Positions 1 through 7,591 of a stretch of DNA of 40,082 bases are shown here, piece after piece (position 1 is the first letter of the stretch; each line of letters opens with the position of its first letter). The stretch comes from an uncultured Lachnospiraceae bacterium (GTDB lineage: Bacteria; Bacillota; Clostridia; Lachnospirales; Lachnospiraceae). The notes beneath the pieces are model-generated. The model worked only from the letters and a program-made list of their open reading frames with translations. It ran no database searches and had not been told where the DNA came from. The stretch covers positions 1 through 40,082 of the forward strand of contig CALFCS010000117.1 of NCBI GenBank assembly GCA_937950565.1, read 5' to 3'. Position numbers and translations under genes: made by a program.

Positions 1-221
1 ATAACCCCCCCAAGCAATACATATTTGGGCTCTACCTTCGTAAGCGTCATCACATTGTCCCTGCCTGCAACCAACCATGCCACAAAACATACGGCAAATG
101 CGGTAAGCTGCACCCATGCATTGCTGACCCACATTCCCGTCGTTTTGGTCACCTGTGTATTAAAAACCCCCTGTACACTCATAAGCGCCCCTGACAAAAG
201 CGCAATTAAAAAACCAATCAT
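1..221 (-). CDS. DMT-superfamily small-molecule transporter, DUF606/YdcZ-like (partial, N-terminus only)
   Basis: This reading frame runs off the left edge of the window, leaving the first 73 codons. The translation starts MIGFLIALLSGALMSVQGVF and continues with hydrophobic stretches and the phrase NAWVQLTAFAVCFVAWLV, resembling the first two membrane helices of the DUF606/YdcZ branch of the drug/metabolite transporter superfamily. The start at 221 is supported by a GGAGGT ribosome binding site 8 nt upstream. It follows argD after 58 nt and could be co-transcribed with the arginine operon, but a link to arginine is only inferred. Substrate unknown; another small membrane family cannot be excluded from so short a piece. 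Confidence 0.6.
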   Translation of the reverse strand, partial: MIGFLIALLSGALMSVQGVFNTQVTKTTGMWVSNAWVQLTAFAVCFVAWLVAGRDNVMTLTKVEPKYVLLGGV

Positions 222-279
222 CTGAATCTACCTCCCGAAATTTCTTCTGATATAGTATATCCAGTGACTGGCTTTTTAT

Positions 280-1452
280 TTAAAGTACTTTCTTTAATTT
301 TTCTATCATTTCATCAATATGCTTCTTTTCTATCACAAGAGGCGGAACAAGTCTTAGAATATTATCCCTCGCACTAATTACAAGCAGTCCCTCTTTCAAA
401 GCTGCACTTGAAATCTCACCCACGGGTTTGCGCGGCCGGATTCCCTGTATCAGCCCGGTCCCGCGAATTTCTTCTATCATACCGGAGCGCTTCAGTTCTT
501 CCAGCTTTTCTCTCAGATAAATCCCCATTTCTTTTACATGGGATACAAGATCTTCTCTTTCAAAAATCTCCAGTGTCTTCGCAACTGCCGCACATGCCAG
601 CGGATTTCCCCCATAAGTTGTTCCATGGTCGCCGGGCTCAAGAGAAAATTCCGCAATGTGCTCTGTCATCGCAAATGCCCCTACCGGGACGCCGCTTCCG
701 ATGGCCTTTGCCATCGTCATAATATCCGGCTTTGTGCCATAGGCCTGCCATGCAAACATAGAACCGGTACGTCCCATACCGCACTGAATCTCATCACAGA
801 TCATCAAAATCCCTTCTTCATCACAAAGCTTCCGGATTCCTTCCATAAATTCTTTTTCAGCCATATTAATGCCGCCTTCACCCTGAAGCGGCTCCAAAAT
901 AATTGCACATGTCTTATCTGTAACAAGCGCCTTCACACTGTCCAGATTATTAAATTCTGCAAATGACACACCCGGAAGCATCGGTTCAAATGGGGTACGG
1001 TAATGTTCATTTCCTGTCACAGATACCGCGCCGATGCTGCGTCCGTGAAAGGAATGCTCCATGGCGATAAACTCATAACGCCCGCTCCCTTTCTTCCAGG
1101 CATATTTTCTCGCTGCTTTGAGCGCCCCTTCGATTGCCTCCGTTCCACTGTTTGTAAAAAATACCCGATCCATTCCGGTAACCTTTTTCAAGGCTTTCGC
1201 TGCCTTTCCACAGGTGGTATTATAATAAAGATTGGAAGTATGTATCAGCTGATCCACCTGCTGTTTTAATGCGCTGTTTAACTCCTGGTTCCCGTATCCA
1301 AGTCCGCATACCGCAATCCCTGCGGCAAAATCCAGATACTGGTTGCCATCTGTATCGTACAAATATACTCCTTCGCCTTTTTCAAGCACGACCGGGAAAC
1401 GATTATACGTATGTACAAGCCCGGCCTCTGTCTCTTTCATATATGTATTCAT
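280..1452 (-). CDS. argD: Acetylornithine aminotransferase
   Basis: PLP-dependent class III aminotransferase of 390 aa that converts N-acetylglutamate semialdehyde to N-acetylornithine, cytosolic, in arginine synthesis. Visible family marks are the NSGTEAIEGALKAARKY segment (about 101-117), EHSFHGRS (132-139), the cofactor-binding aspartate in ICDEIQCGMGRTG (D220) and the Schiff-base lysine in MAKAIGSGVPVGAF (K249). The open frame extends upstream to 1602, but that part overlaps argB and is not homologous. The ATG at 1452 has GGAG 9 nt upstream and gives the normal family length. It starts 4 nt after the argB stop, so it is translated as part of the arg operon. Confidence 0.95.
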   Translation of the reverse strand: MNTYMKETEAGLVHTYNRFPVVLEKGEGVYLYDTDGNQYLDFAAGIAVCGLGYGNQELNSALKQQVDQLIHTSNLYYNTTCGKAAKALKKVTGMDRVFFTNSGTEAIEGALKAARKYAWKKGSGRYEFIAMEHSFHGRSIGAVSVTGNEHYRTPFEPMLPGVSFAEFNNLDSVKALVTDKTCAIILEPLQGEGGINMAEKEFMEGIRKLCDEEGILMICDEIQCGMGRTGSMFAWQAYGTKPDIMTMAKAIGSGVPVGAFAMTEHIAEFSLEPGDHGTTYGGNPLACAAVAKTLEIFEREDLVSHVKEMGIYLREKLEELKRSGMIEEIRGTGLIQGIRPRKPVGEISSAALKEGLLVISARDNILRLVPPLVIEKKHIDEMIEKLKKVL

Positions 1453-1456
1453 TTTC

Positions 1457-2403
1457 TTATTCTCCATAATAATACCGCTGTTCTCCATCATTGATAATTG
1501 CCGTGCCGATTCCTTTATTTGTAAAAATCTCAAGCAGCAGACAGTGGGCGATTCTTCCATCCAGAATATGCACTCTTGATACCCCGTGTTCAATCGCATC
1601 AATACAATTGTGAAGCTTCGGCAGCATACCTCCGCCGATAAAGCCTTCCTCCATCAGCTCATGTGCTTCCGAAACAGAAAGCTCGGAAATCAGTGTAGAA
1701 GGATCCTTTGGATCTTTATAAACTCCCTCAATATCTGTAAGGAACGCAAGCTTCTCCGCGCGCATAGCCCTCGCAATCGCACATGCGGCATCATCTGCAT
1801 TGATATTATAAGTATTGTAATCATCGTCCAGCCCCACCGGACATACAATCGGAAGAAAATCCTTCTCCAGAAGATCATACAGAATGGAAGCATCAACCTT
1901 TTTTACTTCGCCGACATAACCAATATCCTCTCCGTCTGCATATTTTTTATTTACAGACAGAAGCTTTCCGTCCTTTCCACTGACACCGATTGCACGCACA
2001 CCCAGACTTTCCACCAGCTGAACCAGGCTCTTATTGACCTTTCCAAGCACCATCTCCGCAAGTTCCATTGTATCTTCATCTGTTACACGCAGCCCGTTGA
2101 CAAACTTAGGCTCCATACCGACCTTTCCTACCCATCTGCTGATTTCCTTGCCGCCGCCGTGAACAATGATCGGTTTGAAACCGACTAATTTCAGAAGGAC
2201 TGCGTCCTTGATGACGTTACGCTGAATCCAACCAGCTTCAGAAGGGTCACATCCTGAATCACCTGACGTTTCAGTTCCTCATCTACCATGGCGCTCCCAC
2301 CGTATTTTACAACAATAATCCTCCGGTTAAATCTTTGAATATACGGGAGCGCTTCTATAAGCACCTCTGCCTTATCAAGATATTTCTGCATATCCTTATT
2401 CAT
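1457..2403 (-). pseudogene. argB: N-acetylglutamate kinase, frame-disrupted by an internal duplication
   Basis: ArgB phosphorylates N-acetylglutamate. The gene is split into two frames. The first part (2403 down to about 2222) encodes the normal N-terminus with IIVVKYGGSAM and ends LLKLVGF, then runs into an early stop at 2191. The second part, in another frame (about 2224 down to 1457), repeats a variant of the same segment (RNVIKDAVLLKLVGF) and continues KPIIVHGGGKEISRW, NGLRVTDEDTMELAEM and the rest of the kinase to a normal C-terminus. The repeats are offset by 47 nt, which is not a multiple of three. Without the duplication the protein would be about 300 aa, the usual size. As drawn, neither part is likely active: the first lacks the HGGG glycine loop, while an ATG-initiated second part (2116) would lack the whole N-terminus. 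Sequencing or assembly error is a real alternative. Confidence 0.85.
2177..2268 (-). repeat. Divergent 45-nt tandem duplication inside argB
   Basis: Unit one is 2224-2268 and unit two is 2177-2221, with a 2-nt offset between them. They match at 30 of 45 nucleotides and 11 of 15 codons' residues (RQVIQDVTLLKLVGF against RNVIKDAVLLKLVGF). Many differences are silent third-position changes. This is the pattern of two orthologous alleles from different strains or species, not of a recent copy of one allele. Confidence 0.8.
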
Positions 2404-2430
2404 TTCTTCTTACTTCCTTCCCTTATCCTC

Positions 2431-3654
2431 TTAGCTTCTATAATCTGCGTTAATATCAATATAACCATGGGTAAGGTCACACCCCCATGCGGTTGCCTTT
2501 GCATCACCCATCTTTACATCAGCGATGGCTGTCACCTCAGGCTCGGAAAGAATCTTTGTCGCCTCTTCCTCGCTGTAATCGGACGCGGTTCCATTTTCAA
2601 TAATCTGAATTTTTCCTGCCCTGCTTTCAAAGAACAAATCTACCTTCTCCGGGTCAAACTGTGCGCCGGAATATCCCATTGCACAGAGGATTCTGCCCCA
2701 GTTTGCATCGTGGCCTGCGATTGCTGCTTTCGTAAGATTCGAGCATACGACTGATTTTGCAAGTGTCTTTGCCTGCTTCACACTCTCGCACCCGATCATC
2801 TTTACTTCAAAAAGCGCTGTAGCGCCTTCCCCGTCTCCCGCCATCTTCTTTGCCAGATGTTCATTTACTTCATGAAGGGCTTTCACAAATTTCTGATAAG
2901 CTTCACTCCCATATGTAATCTCTGGATTTTCCGCCAGTCCGTTTGCAAGAAGAAGCACGGTATCATTGGTGGATGTATCCCCATCCACAGAAATCATATT
3001 ATACGTATCTTCCACATCCTCACTTAAGGCTTTCTGAAGCGCTTCTTTTGTAATCGCAGCATCGGTTGTCAGGAAGGCAAGCATGGTGCACATATTTGGA
3101 TGAATCATACCGGAACCCTTTGCCATTCCTCCGATGGTTATTGTCTTTCCATCTATCTCAAACTCTACTGCAAATTCTTTCTCACAGGTATCGGTTGTCA
3201 TAATCGCCTTCGCCGCTTCTGTTCCGTTTGAGATGGAAGCATTCTTTTTCCCCGCAAGCGCCTGGATTCCGGCTGTCACCTTGTCCATGGGAAGCTGCAT
3301 GCCAATCACTCCGGTAGAACCGATTGCAACACTGTCCGCAGGAATACAAAGCGCCGCTGCCGCCGCCGCTGCCGTATCCTTGCAGTACCCCATGCCTTCT
3401 TCGCCGGTACATGCATTGGCGATTCCCGAATTGACTACAACGGCCTGTACTGCTGCGCCGCTTTCTACAAGCTTCTTATCCCATTTCACAGGCGCAGCCT
3501 TTACTACATTTGTCGTAAAAGTCCCTGCTGACACACATGGAGCCTGGCTGTATATCAATGCCATATCTGTCCGGTCTTTATATTTAATCCCTGCCGCAGT
3601 GCTTGCCGCTTCATATCCTTTTGCCGCAGTGACCCCGCCTTTTATCTGTTTCAT
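2431..3654 (-). CDS. argJ: Glutamate N-acetyltransferase / amino-acid acetyltransferase
   Basis: ArgJ (407 aa) moves the acetyl group from N-acetylornithine to glutamate; bifunctional members also make N-acetylglutamate from acetyl-CoA. The self-cleavage region is visible as KGSGMIHPNMCTML, with the nucleophilic threonine at T190 that becomes the N-terminus of the beta chain. The C-terminus GCDLTHGYIDINADYRS is typical. The frame opens further up at 3702 but the start at 3654 is chosen because AGAGGAAG lies at the right distance and the protein then starts MKQIKGGVTA, as in relatives. It begins 16 nt after the GNAT gene and ends 27 nt before argB. Mono- or bifunctionality cannot be read from the sequence alone. 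Confidence 0.95.
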   Translation of the reverse strand: MKQIKGGVTAAKGYEAASTAAGIKYKDRTDMALIYSQAPCVSAGTFTTNVVKAAPVKWDKKLVESGAAVQAVVVNSGIANACTGEEGMGYCKDTAAAAAAALCIPADSVAIGSTGVIGMQLPMDKVTAGIQALAGKKNASISNGTEAAKAIMTTDTCEKEFAVEFEIDGKTITIGGMAKGSGMIHPNMCTMLAFLTTDAAITKEALQKALSEDVEDTYNMISVDGDTSTNDTVLLLANGLAENPEITYGSEAYQKFVKALHEVNEHLAKKMAGDGEGATALFEVKMIGCESVKQAKTLAKSVVCSNLTKAAIAGHDANWGRILCAMGYSGAQFDPEKVDLFFESRAGKIQIIENGTASDYSEEEATKILSEPEVTAIADVKMGDAKATAWGCDLTHGYIDINADYRS

Positions 3655-3670
3655 CCTCTTCTCTTCCTCT

Positions 3671-4114
3671 CTATTGAATAAATGCTGTAATATTTTCTTC
3701 ATTTAATGTAAAATCATAATAATTCAAATCTTCTCTTTTGGTCCAGCCGATTTCTTTCCAGAATGCATTTCCAATATCATTTTTCGTAAATGCAATCAGA
3801 GATACCTTATTAATCTTCTCTTTCTTTAATGCCTCCATCGCATATACAACCATAGATTTCCCAATGCCCCGCATCCGGTAGTTTTCATCTACACACACAT
3901 GATAAAAGCAGCCTCTTCTTCCATCGTGTCCGCAGAGAATCGCCCCTACGACCCTGCCATCTTCGATTGCAACCACGCTTGTTGTCGGATTCCTTCTTAA
4001 AAATCTGTCGATTCCTTCCCGTGAATCATCCACGCTGCGGATTCCAAACCCCTTGATTTTCTTCCAAAGGGCATACACCTCATCATAGTCTTCAATTGTC
4101 ATTACTCTTATCAT
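3671..4114 (-). CDS. GNAT-family N-acetyltransferase embedded in the arginine operon
   Basis: A 147-aa single-domain GNAT protein. The acetyl-CoA binding loop is seen as ENYRMRGIGKSMVVYAMEAL (Q/RxxGxG/A type, about 80-99), followed by the beta-5/alpha-4 region KVSLIAFTKNDIGNAFWKEIGW. The start at 4114 has AGAGAGGAT just upstream; an upstream ATG at 4135 has no ribosome site. It sits between argC and argJ, with 39 and 16 nt gaps, so it is in the operon. The position suggests a role as a short N-acetylglutamate synthase that would prime the acetyl cycle, as single-domain GNATs do in some actinobacteria, but the substrate is not shown by the sequence. Confidence 0.85.
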   Translation of the reverse strand: MIRVMTIEDYDEVYALWKKIKGFGIRSVDDSREGIDRFLRRNPTTSVVAIEDGRVVGAILCGHDGRRGCFYHVCVDENYRMRGIGKSMVVYAMEALKKEKINKVSLIAFTKNDIGNAFWKEIGWTKREDLNYYDFTLNEENITAFIQ

Positions 4115-4153
4115 AGGTATCCTCTCTTTCGGCATATCTTTTACCCGATTTTT

Positions 4154-5194
4154 CTATGGGAACATTGGTACAAGCTCAAGTCCTTCACTTTCCGGCAGCC
4201 CGAACACAAGGTTCATATTCTGTACTGCCTGACCTGCAGCGCCCTTTACAAGATTATCAATAGCCCCCATCATAATAATCCGATTCGTTCTCGGGTCAAT
4301 CTGAAATCCGATATCCACGTAATTACTTCCTTCCACCCATTTTGTCTCCGGACATACCCCCTCGTCCAGAACACGGATGAATTTTTCGTCTTTATAATAT
4401 TTGTCATAAATTTCTTTTACTTCCTTAGATGTCACCGGTTTCTTAAGCGCGGCATACTCTGTCGCAAGAATTCCCCGATTCATCGGCACAAGATGAGGCG
4501 TAAAATTAATCACAACCTCTTCTCCCGATGCATATCCAAGCTGTTCCTCAATCTCCGGCGTATGTCTGTGGGAAGCTACCCCATAAGCTTTCATATTCTC
4601 ATTTACCTCGCAGAACAGATTCGGCACCTTCGCCCCTCTTCCTGCCCCGGAAGTACCGGATTTTGCATCCACGATCAATGTACTCATATCAATAATCCCT
4701 TCTTTTGCAAGGGGATATGCTGTCAGAATCGAACAGGTGGTATAACACCCCGGATTTGCAACCAGTCTTGCTCCTTTTACCTGCTCTCTGTTAATCTCAC
4801 ATAAGCCATAGACTGCCTCTTCTATAAACTGCGGACTCTTATGCTCGATTCCATACCATTTCTCGTAGACTTTTACATCCTTTATTCTAAAATCTGCACT
4901 CAAATCTATAATCTTTGTTTTTGATAAAATTTCTTCACTGATTACCGATGCGCAGAAGCCCTGCGGTGTCGCTGTAAAGATCACATCCGCCTGTTCTGCC
5001 AGTTCTTCCATATTATCATCCAGACACTTTGCATCTACAATCTGAAACATATTCCGGTATACATCTGCATATTTCTTATCTATATAACTTCTGGAGCCAT
5101 ACCACACAATCTCTGCATCTTTATGTCCCATGAGCAGTCTTACCAGCTCGCCGCCCGCATAGCCTGTAGCCCCGATTATTCCTACTTTAATCAA
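4154..5194 (-). CDS. argC: N-acetyl-gamma-glutamyl-phosphate reductase
   Basis: ArgC (346 aa) reduces N-acetylglutamyl phosphate with NADPH to the semialdehyde. The Rossmann motif GIIGATGYAGGEL opens the protein, and the catalytic cysteine is C150 in VANPGCYTT. The conserved SGTSGAGR and ASHRHTPEIEEQL segments follow. The start codon is TTG at 5194, supported by AAGGAGGGTG 8 nt upstream; no ATG fits the family N-terminus. It is the first gene of the arginine operon and follows a good promoter with ArgR-like boxes. Confidence 0.95.
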   Translation of the reverse strand: MIKVGIIGATGYAGGELVRLLMGHKDAEIVWYGSRSYIDKKYADVYRNMFQIVDAKCLDDNMEELAEQADVIFTATPQGFCASVISEEILSKTKIIDLSADFRIKDVKVYEKWYGIEHKSPQFIEEAVYGLCEINREQVKGARLVANPGCYTTCSILTAYPLAKEGIIDMSTLIVDAKSGTSGAGRGAKVPNLFCEVNENMKAYGVASHRHTPEIEEQLGYASGEEVVINFTPHLVPMNRGILATEYAALKKPVTSKEVKEIYDKYYKDEKFIRVLDEGVCPETKWVEGSNYVDIGFQIDPRTNRIIMMGAIDNLVKGAAGQAVQNMNLVFGLPESEGLELVPMFP

Positions 5195-5227
5195 TTCTCA
5201 CACCCTCCTTGCTGTAAATCAGAAGCA

Positions 5228-5265
5228 CTTGCATAAGTATACATCTTTAATGCATAATATGCAAG
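5228..5265 (-). promoter_or_regulatory. argC operon promoter with overlapping ArgR-like operator
   Basis: On the minus strand the -35 is TTGCAT (5259-5264) and the -10 is TATACT (5236-5241), with a 17-nt spacer. The palindrome TGCATATTATGCA (5251-5263) covers the -35, and CTTGCATA/TATGCAAG form an 8-bp inverted pair at the two ends of the region (5228-5235, 5258-5265). The TGCAT half-sites resemble ARG boxes bound by ArgR/AhrC, and the same layout recurs before argG. ArgR control is inferred. Confidence 0.7.
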
Positions 5266-5272
5266 ACTTTTT

Positions 5273-6520
5273 CTACGGTCTTATTTGCCCATTTCCAAAA
5301 ATTACATATTTTGTCGTCGTCAACGCCTCGAGTCCCATCGGACCTCTCGCATGAAGCTTCTGTGTACTGATACCGATTTCCGCACCAAATCCAAATTCAA
5401 ATCCATCCGTAAAACGAGTAGACGCATTCACGTACACTGCGGCTGCATCAATCTCATCCTGAAATTTCAACGCATTGTCATAATCCTTCGTTATAATAGA
5501 CTCCGAATGCCCGGTATTATATTTATTAATATGCGCAATCGCCTCTTCTATGGAAGATACCACCTTCATAGAAATAACCGCATCCAGATATTCTGTTCCC
5601 CAGTCCGCTTCCGTGGCAGGAACAATCCCTTCCTGAATGGCATATGCCCGTTCGTCCCCTCTTACTTCCACTTGTTTCGCACTCAGCTGTTCATAAATTG
5701 CCGGAACCGCCTGTTCTGCAATCTTCTCATGAATGACCAGTGACTCACATGCATTACACACACCCATACGCTGTGTCTTTGCATTATCAATAATATCTAC
5801 CGCCATCTTAAGGTCCGCTGTCTCATCTACAAATATATGACAATTTCCGGTCCCTGTCTCAATGACCGGAACGGTACTGTTCTGTACCACACTGGCAATT
5901 AACCCTGCTCCGCCTCTTGGGATGAGTACATCAATATATTCATTCAGCTTCATCATCTGATTTACAATCTCACGGCTTGTATCTTCTACAAGCTGGATTG
6001 CCGTCTCCGGAAGTCCCTCCTTCCTAAGACCTTCTTTAATGACTTTCACAACTGCCTGATTCGAACAAATCGCATCGGAGCCGCCACGCAGGATTACAAC
6101 ATTTCCGGTCTTGAAGCAGAGTCCAAATGCATCCGCCGTCACATTCGGGCGGGATTCGTATATGATACCAATAACGCCGATTGGAACTCTTCTTTTCCCA
6201 ATCCTAAGACCATTTGGCCTGAGCTTCGTCTCCATCGTCTCGCCAACCGGGTCCTCCAGCAAGACAATCTGCTCCAGCCCCTCAGCCATCCCGTCAATCC
6301 GTGCCTTCGTAAGCTTAAGACGGTCCACAAGGGATTCCTTCATGCCACATTCTCTGGCACGTGCTACGTCCTTTGCATTTTCTTCCATCAGATAGTCTGC
6401 CTGACTGCGAAGTTCTTCTGCCACGCTTCTTAATCCTGCATTTTTCTGTGTCTGTGTAAGCAGCATGACCTCTGCACAGGCTGCTTTTGCCTGTTTTCCA
6501 ATTTCTACTATATAATCCAT
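5273..6520 (-). CDS. proA: Gamma-glutamyl phosphate reductase
   Basis: ProA (415 aa) reduces glutamyl-5-phosphate to the semialdehyde in proline synthesis, using NADPH. It shows the aldehyde-dehydrogenase-like fold marks VIGIIYESRPNVTADAF, ILRGGSDA, ETGTGNCHIFVDE and the catalytic cysteine in VCNACESLVIH (about C258). The ATG at 6520 is chosen over the one at 6526, because GGGAGG abuts the latter but is 6 nt from the former. It starts 15 nt after proB, so the two are co-transcribed. Its stop is only a few bases from the -35 of the argC promoter and I see no terminator between them, so proBA transcripts could run into the arginine genes. Confidence 0.95.
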   Translation of the reverse strand: MDYIVEIGKQAKAACAEVMLLTQTQKNAGLRSVAEELRSQADYLMEENAKDVARARECGMKESLVDRLKLTKARIDGMAEGLEQIVLLEDPVGETMETKLRPNGLRIGKRRVPIGVIGIIYESRPNVTADAFGLCFKTGNVVILRGGSDAICSNQAVVKVIKEGLRKEGLPETAIQLVEDTSREIVNQMMKLNEYIDVLIPRGGAGLIASVVQNSTVPVIETGTGNCHIFVDETADLKMAVDIIDNAKTQRMGVCNACESLVIHEKIAEQAVPAIYEQLSAKQVEVRGDERAYAIQEGIVPATEADWGTEYLDAVISMKVVSSIEEAIAHINKYNTGHSESIITKDYDNALKFQDEIDAAAVYVNASTRFTDGFEFGFGAEIGISTQKLHARGPMGLEALTTTKYVIFGNGQIRP

Positions 6521-6535
6521 ATCCATCCTCCCTGA

Positions 6536-7441
6536 CTATGACCGTCTTTTCCGTTCTTCTTTCCTTCTGTTTTTTGCAGTTCTCCGATATTTCTCCGTTT
6601 CAGGTGCAAGCTCATGACCGCCTATGTACCCGCTGTCCTTCGACAGGAATAGAGTCCCAACTTTTTTCCCTGCCAGAACATCATTAATTGTATAAATATT
6701 ATCGCCGTTTGCAATCACCATGTCAACACCTGCCTCCGTGGCAATCTTAGCAGCCATGATCTTCGTTGCCATTCCGCCCGTTCCGAACTCCGTTCCGGCG
6801 CCTTTCCCCATATTTTCCAATTCCTCATCAATATGACCTACGGTATGTACAAATCTCGCATTCGGATTCTGCTTCGGGTCATCCGTGTACAGCCCTTCAA
6901 TATCCGACATCAGAATCAGAAGATCCGCGCCCAGAAGCGCCGCCACCTGGGCAGACATCGTATCATTATCGCCAAACATTCCATAGAATCTCTCATCTAC
7001 GGACACCGCATCATTCTCATTTACAACCGGAACAACATTCATGGCCAGCAGTTCGTCAAATGTCTCCTTTGCACTCTCCGCACATTCCCTGCTTAACAAA
7101 GTCTCCTTCGTAAGAAGAACCTGCGCCGTCCTCTGATTATATTCCGCAAACAGCTTCTCGTACATCATCATCAGTCTTCCCTGTCCGACTGCCGCGCAGG
7201 CCTGCCGGAGAGCCTTGCTTTGAGGACGTTCTTTGAGTCCGAGCGCCTTCCTTCCCACCCCGATTGAGCCGGAAGATACCACAATAACTTCCTTTCCCTG
7301 GTTGCGCAGGTTCACCAGAATCCTTACAAATTTCTCCAGTTTCCCCAGATTCGCCGCACCTGTCTGCGGATAAGTAATCGTTGAAGTACCTACCTTAATT
7401 ACAATCTTCTTCTTTTCTCTTAATGCTTTTCTAAAATCCAT
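6536..7441 (-). CDS. proB: Glutamate 5-kinase, short form without PUA domain
   Basis: ProB (301 aa) phosphorylates glutamate in the first step of proline synthesis. The amino-acid-kinase domain is complete: IVIKVGTSTI near the start, VVSSGSIGVGRKALGL, VNENDAVS, FGDNDTMSAQVA and GTGGMATKIMAAKIA. It ends in a lysine/arginine-rich tail soon after the kinase fold, so the roughly 100-residue PUA domain of the E. coli type enzyme is absent; such short forms are known in Firmicutes. The ATG at 7441 has AGGGG 8 nt upstream; an ATG at 7459 has none. Confidence 0.95.
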   Translation of the reverse strand: MDFRKALREKKKIVIKVGTSTITYPQTGAANLGKLEKFVRILVNLRNQGKEVIVVSSGSIGVGRKALGLKERPQSKALRQACAAVGQGRLMMMYEKLFAEYNQRTAQVLLTKETLLSRECAESAKETFDELLAMNVVPVVNENDAVSVDERFYGMFGDNDTMSAQVAALLGADLLILMSDIEGLYTDDPKQNPNARFVHTVGHIDEELENMGKGAGTEFGTGGMATKIMAAKIATEAGVDMVIANGDNIYTINDVLAGKKVGTLFLSKDSGYIGGHELAPETEKYRRTAKNRRKEERKRRS

Positions 7442-7463
7442 GAATATTACCCCTGACATAATA

Positions 7464-7541
7464 ATTACGATACTCTCATCATGAAAGTACCGTAATCTAT
7501 TCCATAATTATTAATCTTATCCTATTACAAAGTTTTGTCAA
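7464..7541 (-). promoter_or_regulatory. proBA promoter and leader dyad
   Basis: On the minus strand TTGACA (7536-7541), a 16-nt spacer and TAAGAT (7514-7519) form a plausible sigma-A promoter. Between it and proB is an imperfect inverted repeat, 7464-7496, with arms ATTACGGTACTTTC and its near-complement (12 of 14 pairs) around a 5-nt loop. No U-tract follows, so it is not an ordinary terminator; it could be an operator or an mRNA hairpin. Confidence 0.55.
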
Positions 7542-7591
7542 GCATCTTTTCTATTAGATTTCAACTCCGTATTCAAATCTGTTGCTATCCG

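Noticed and set aside
280..1602. Longer argD start at 1602
   Set aside because: The extra 50 residues overlap argB and have no family similarity; the ATG at 1452 has a ribosome site and gives the usual length.
1457..2403. Programmed ribosomal frameshift in argB
   Set aside because: There is no slippery heptamer, and the repeated divergent segment is better explained by a duplication or an allele junction.
3134..3706. 190-codon open frame on the plus strand
   Set aside because: Antisense to argJ; low-complexity Ala/Ser/Pro composition and no ribosome site. A shadow of the real gene.
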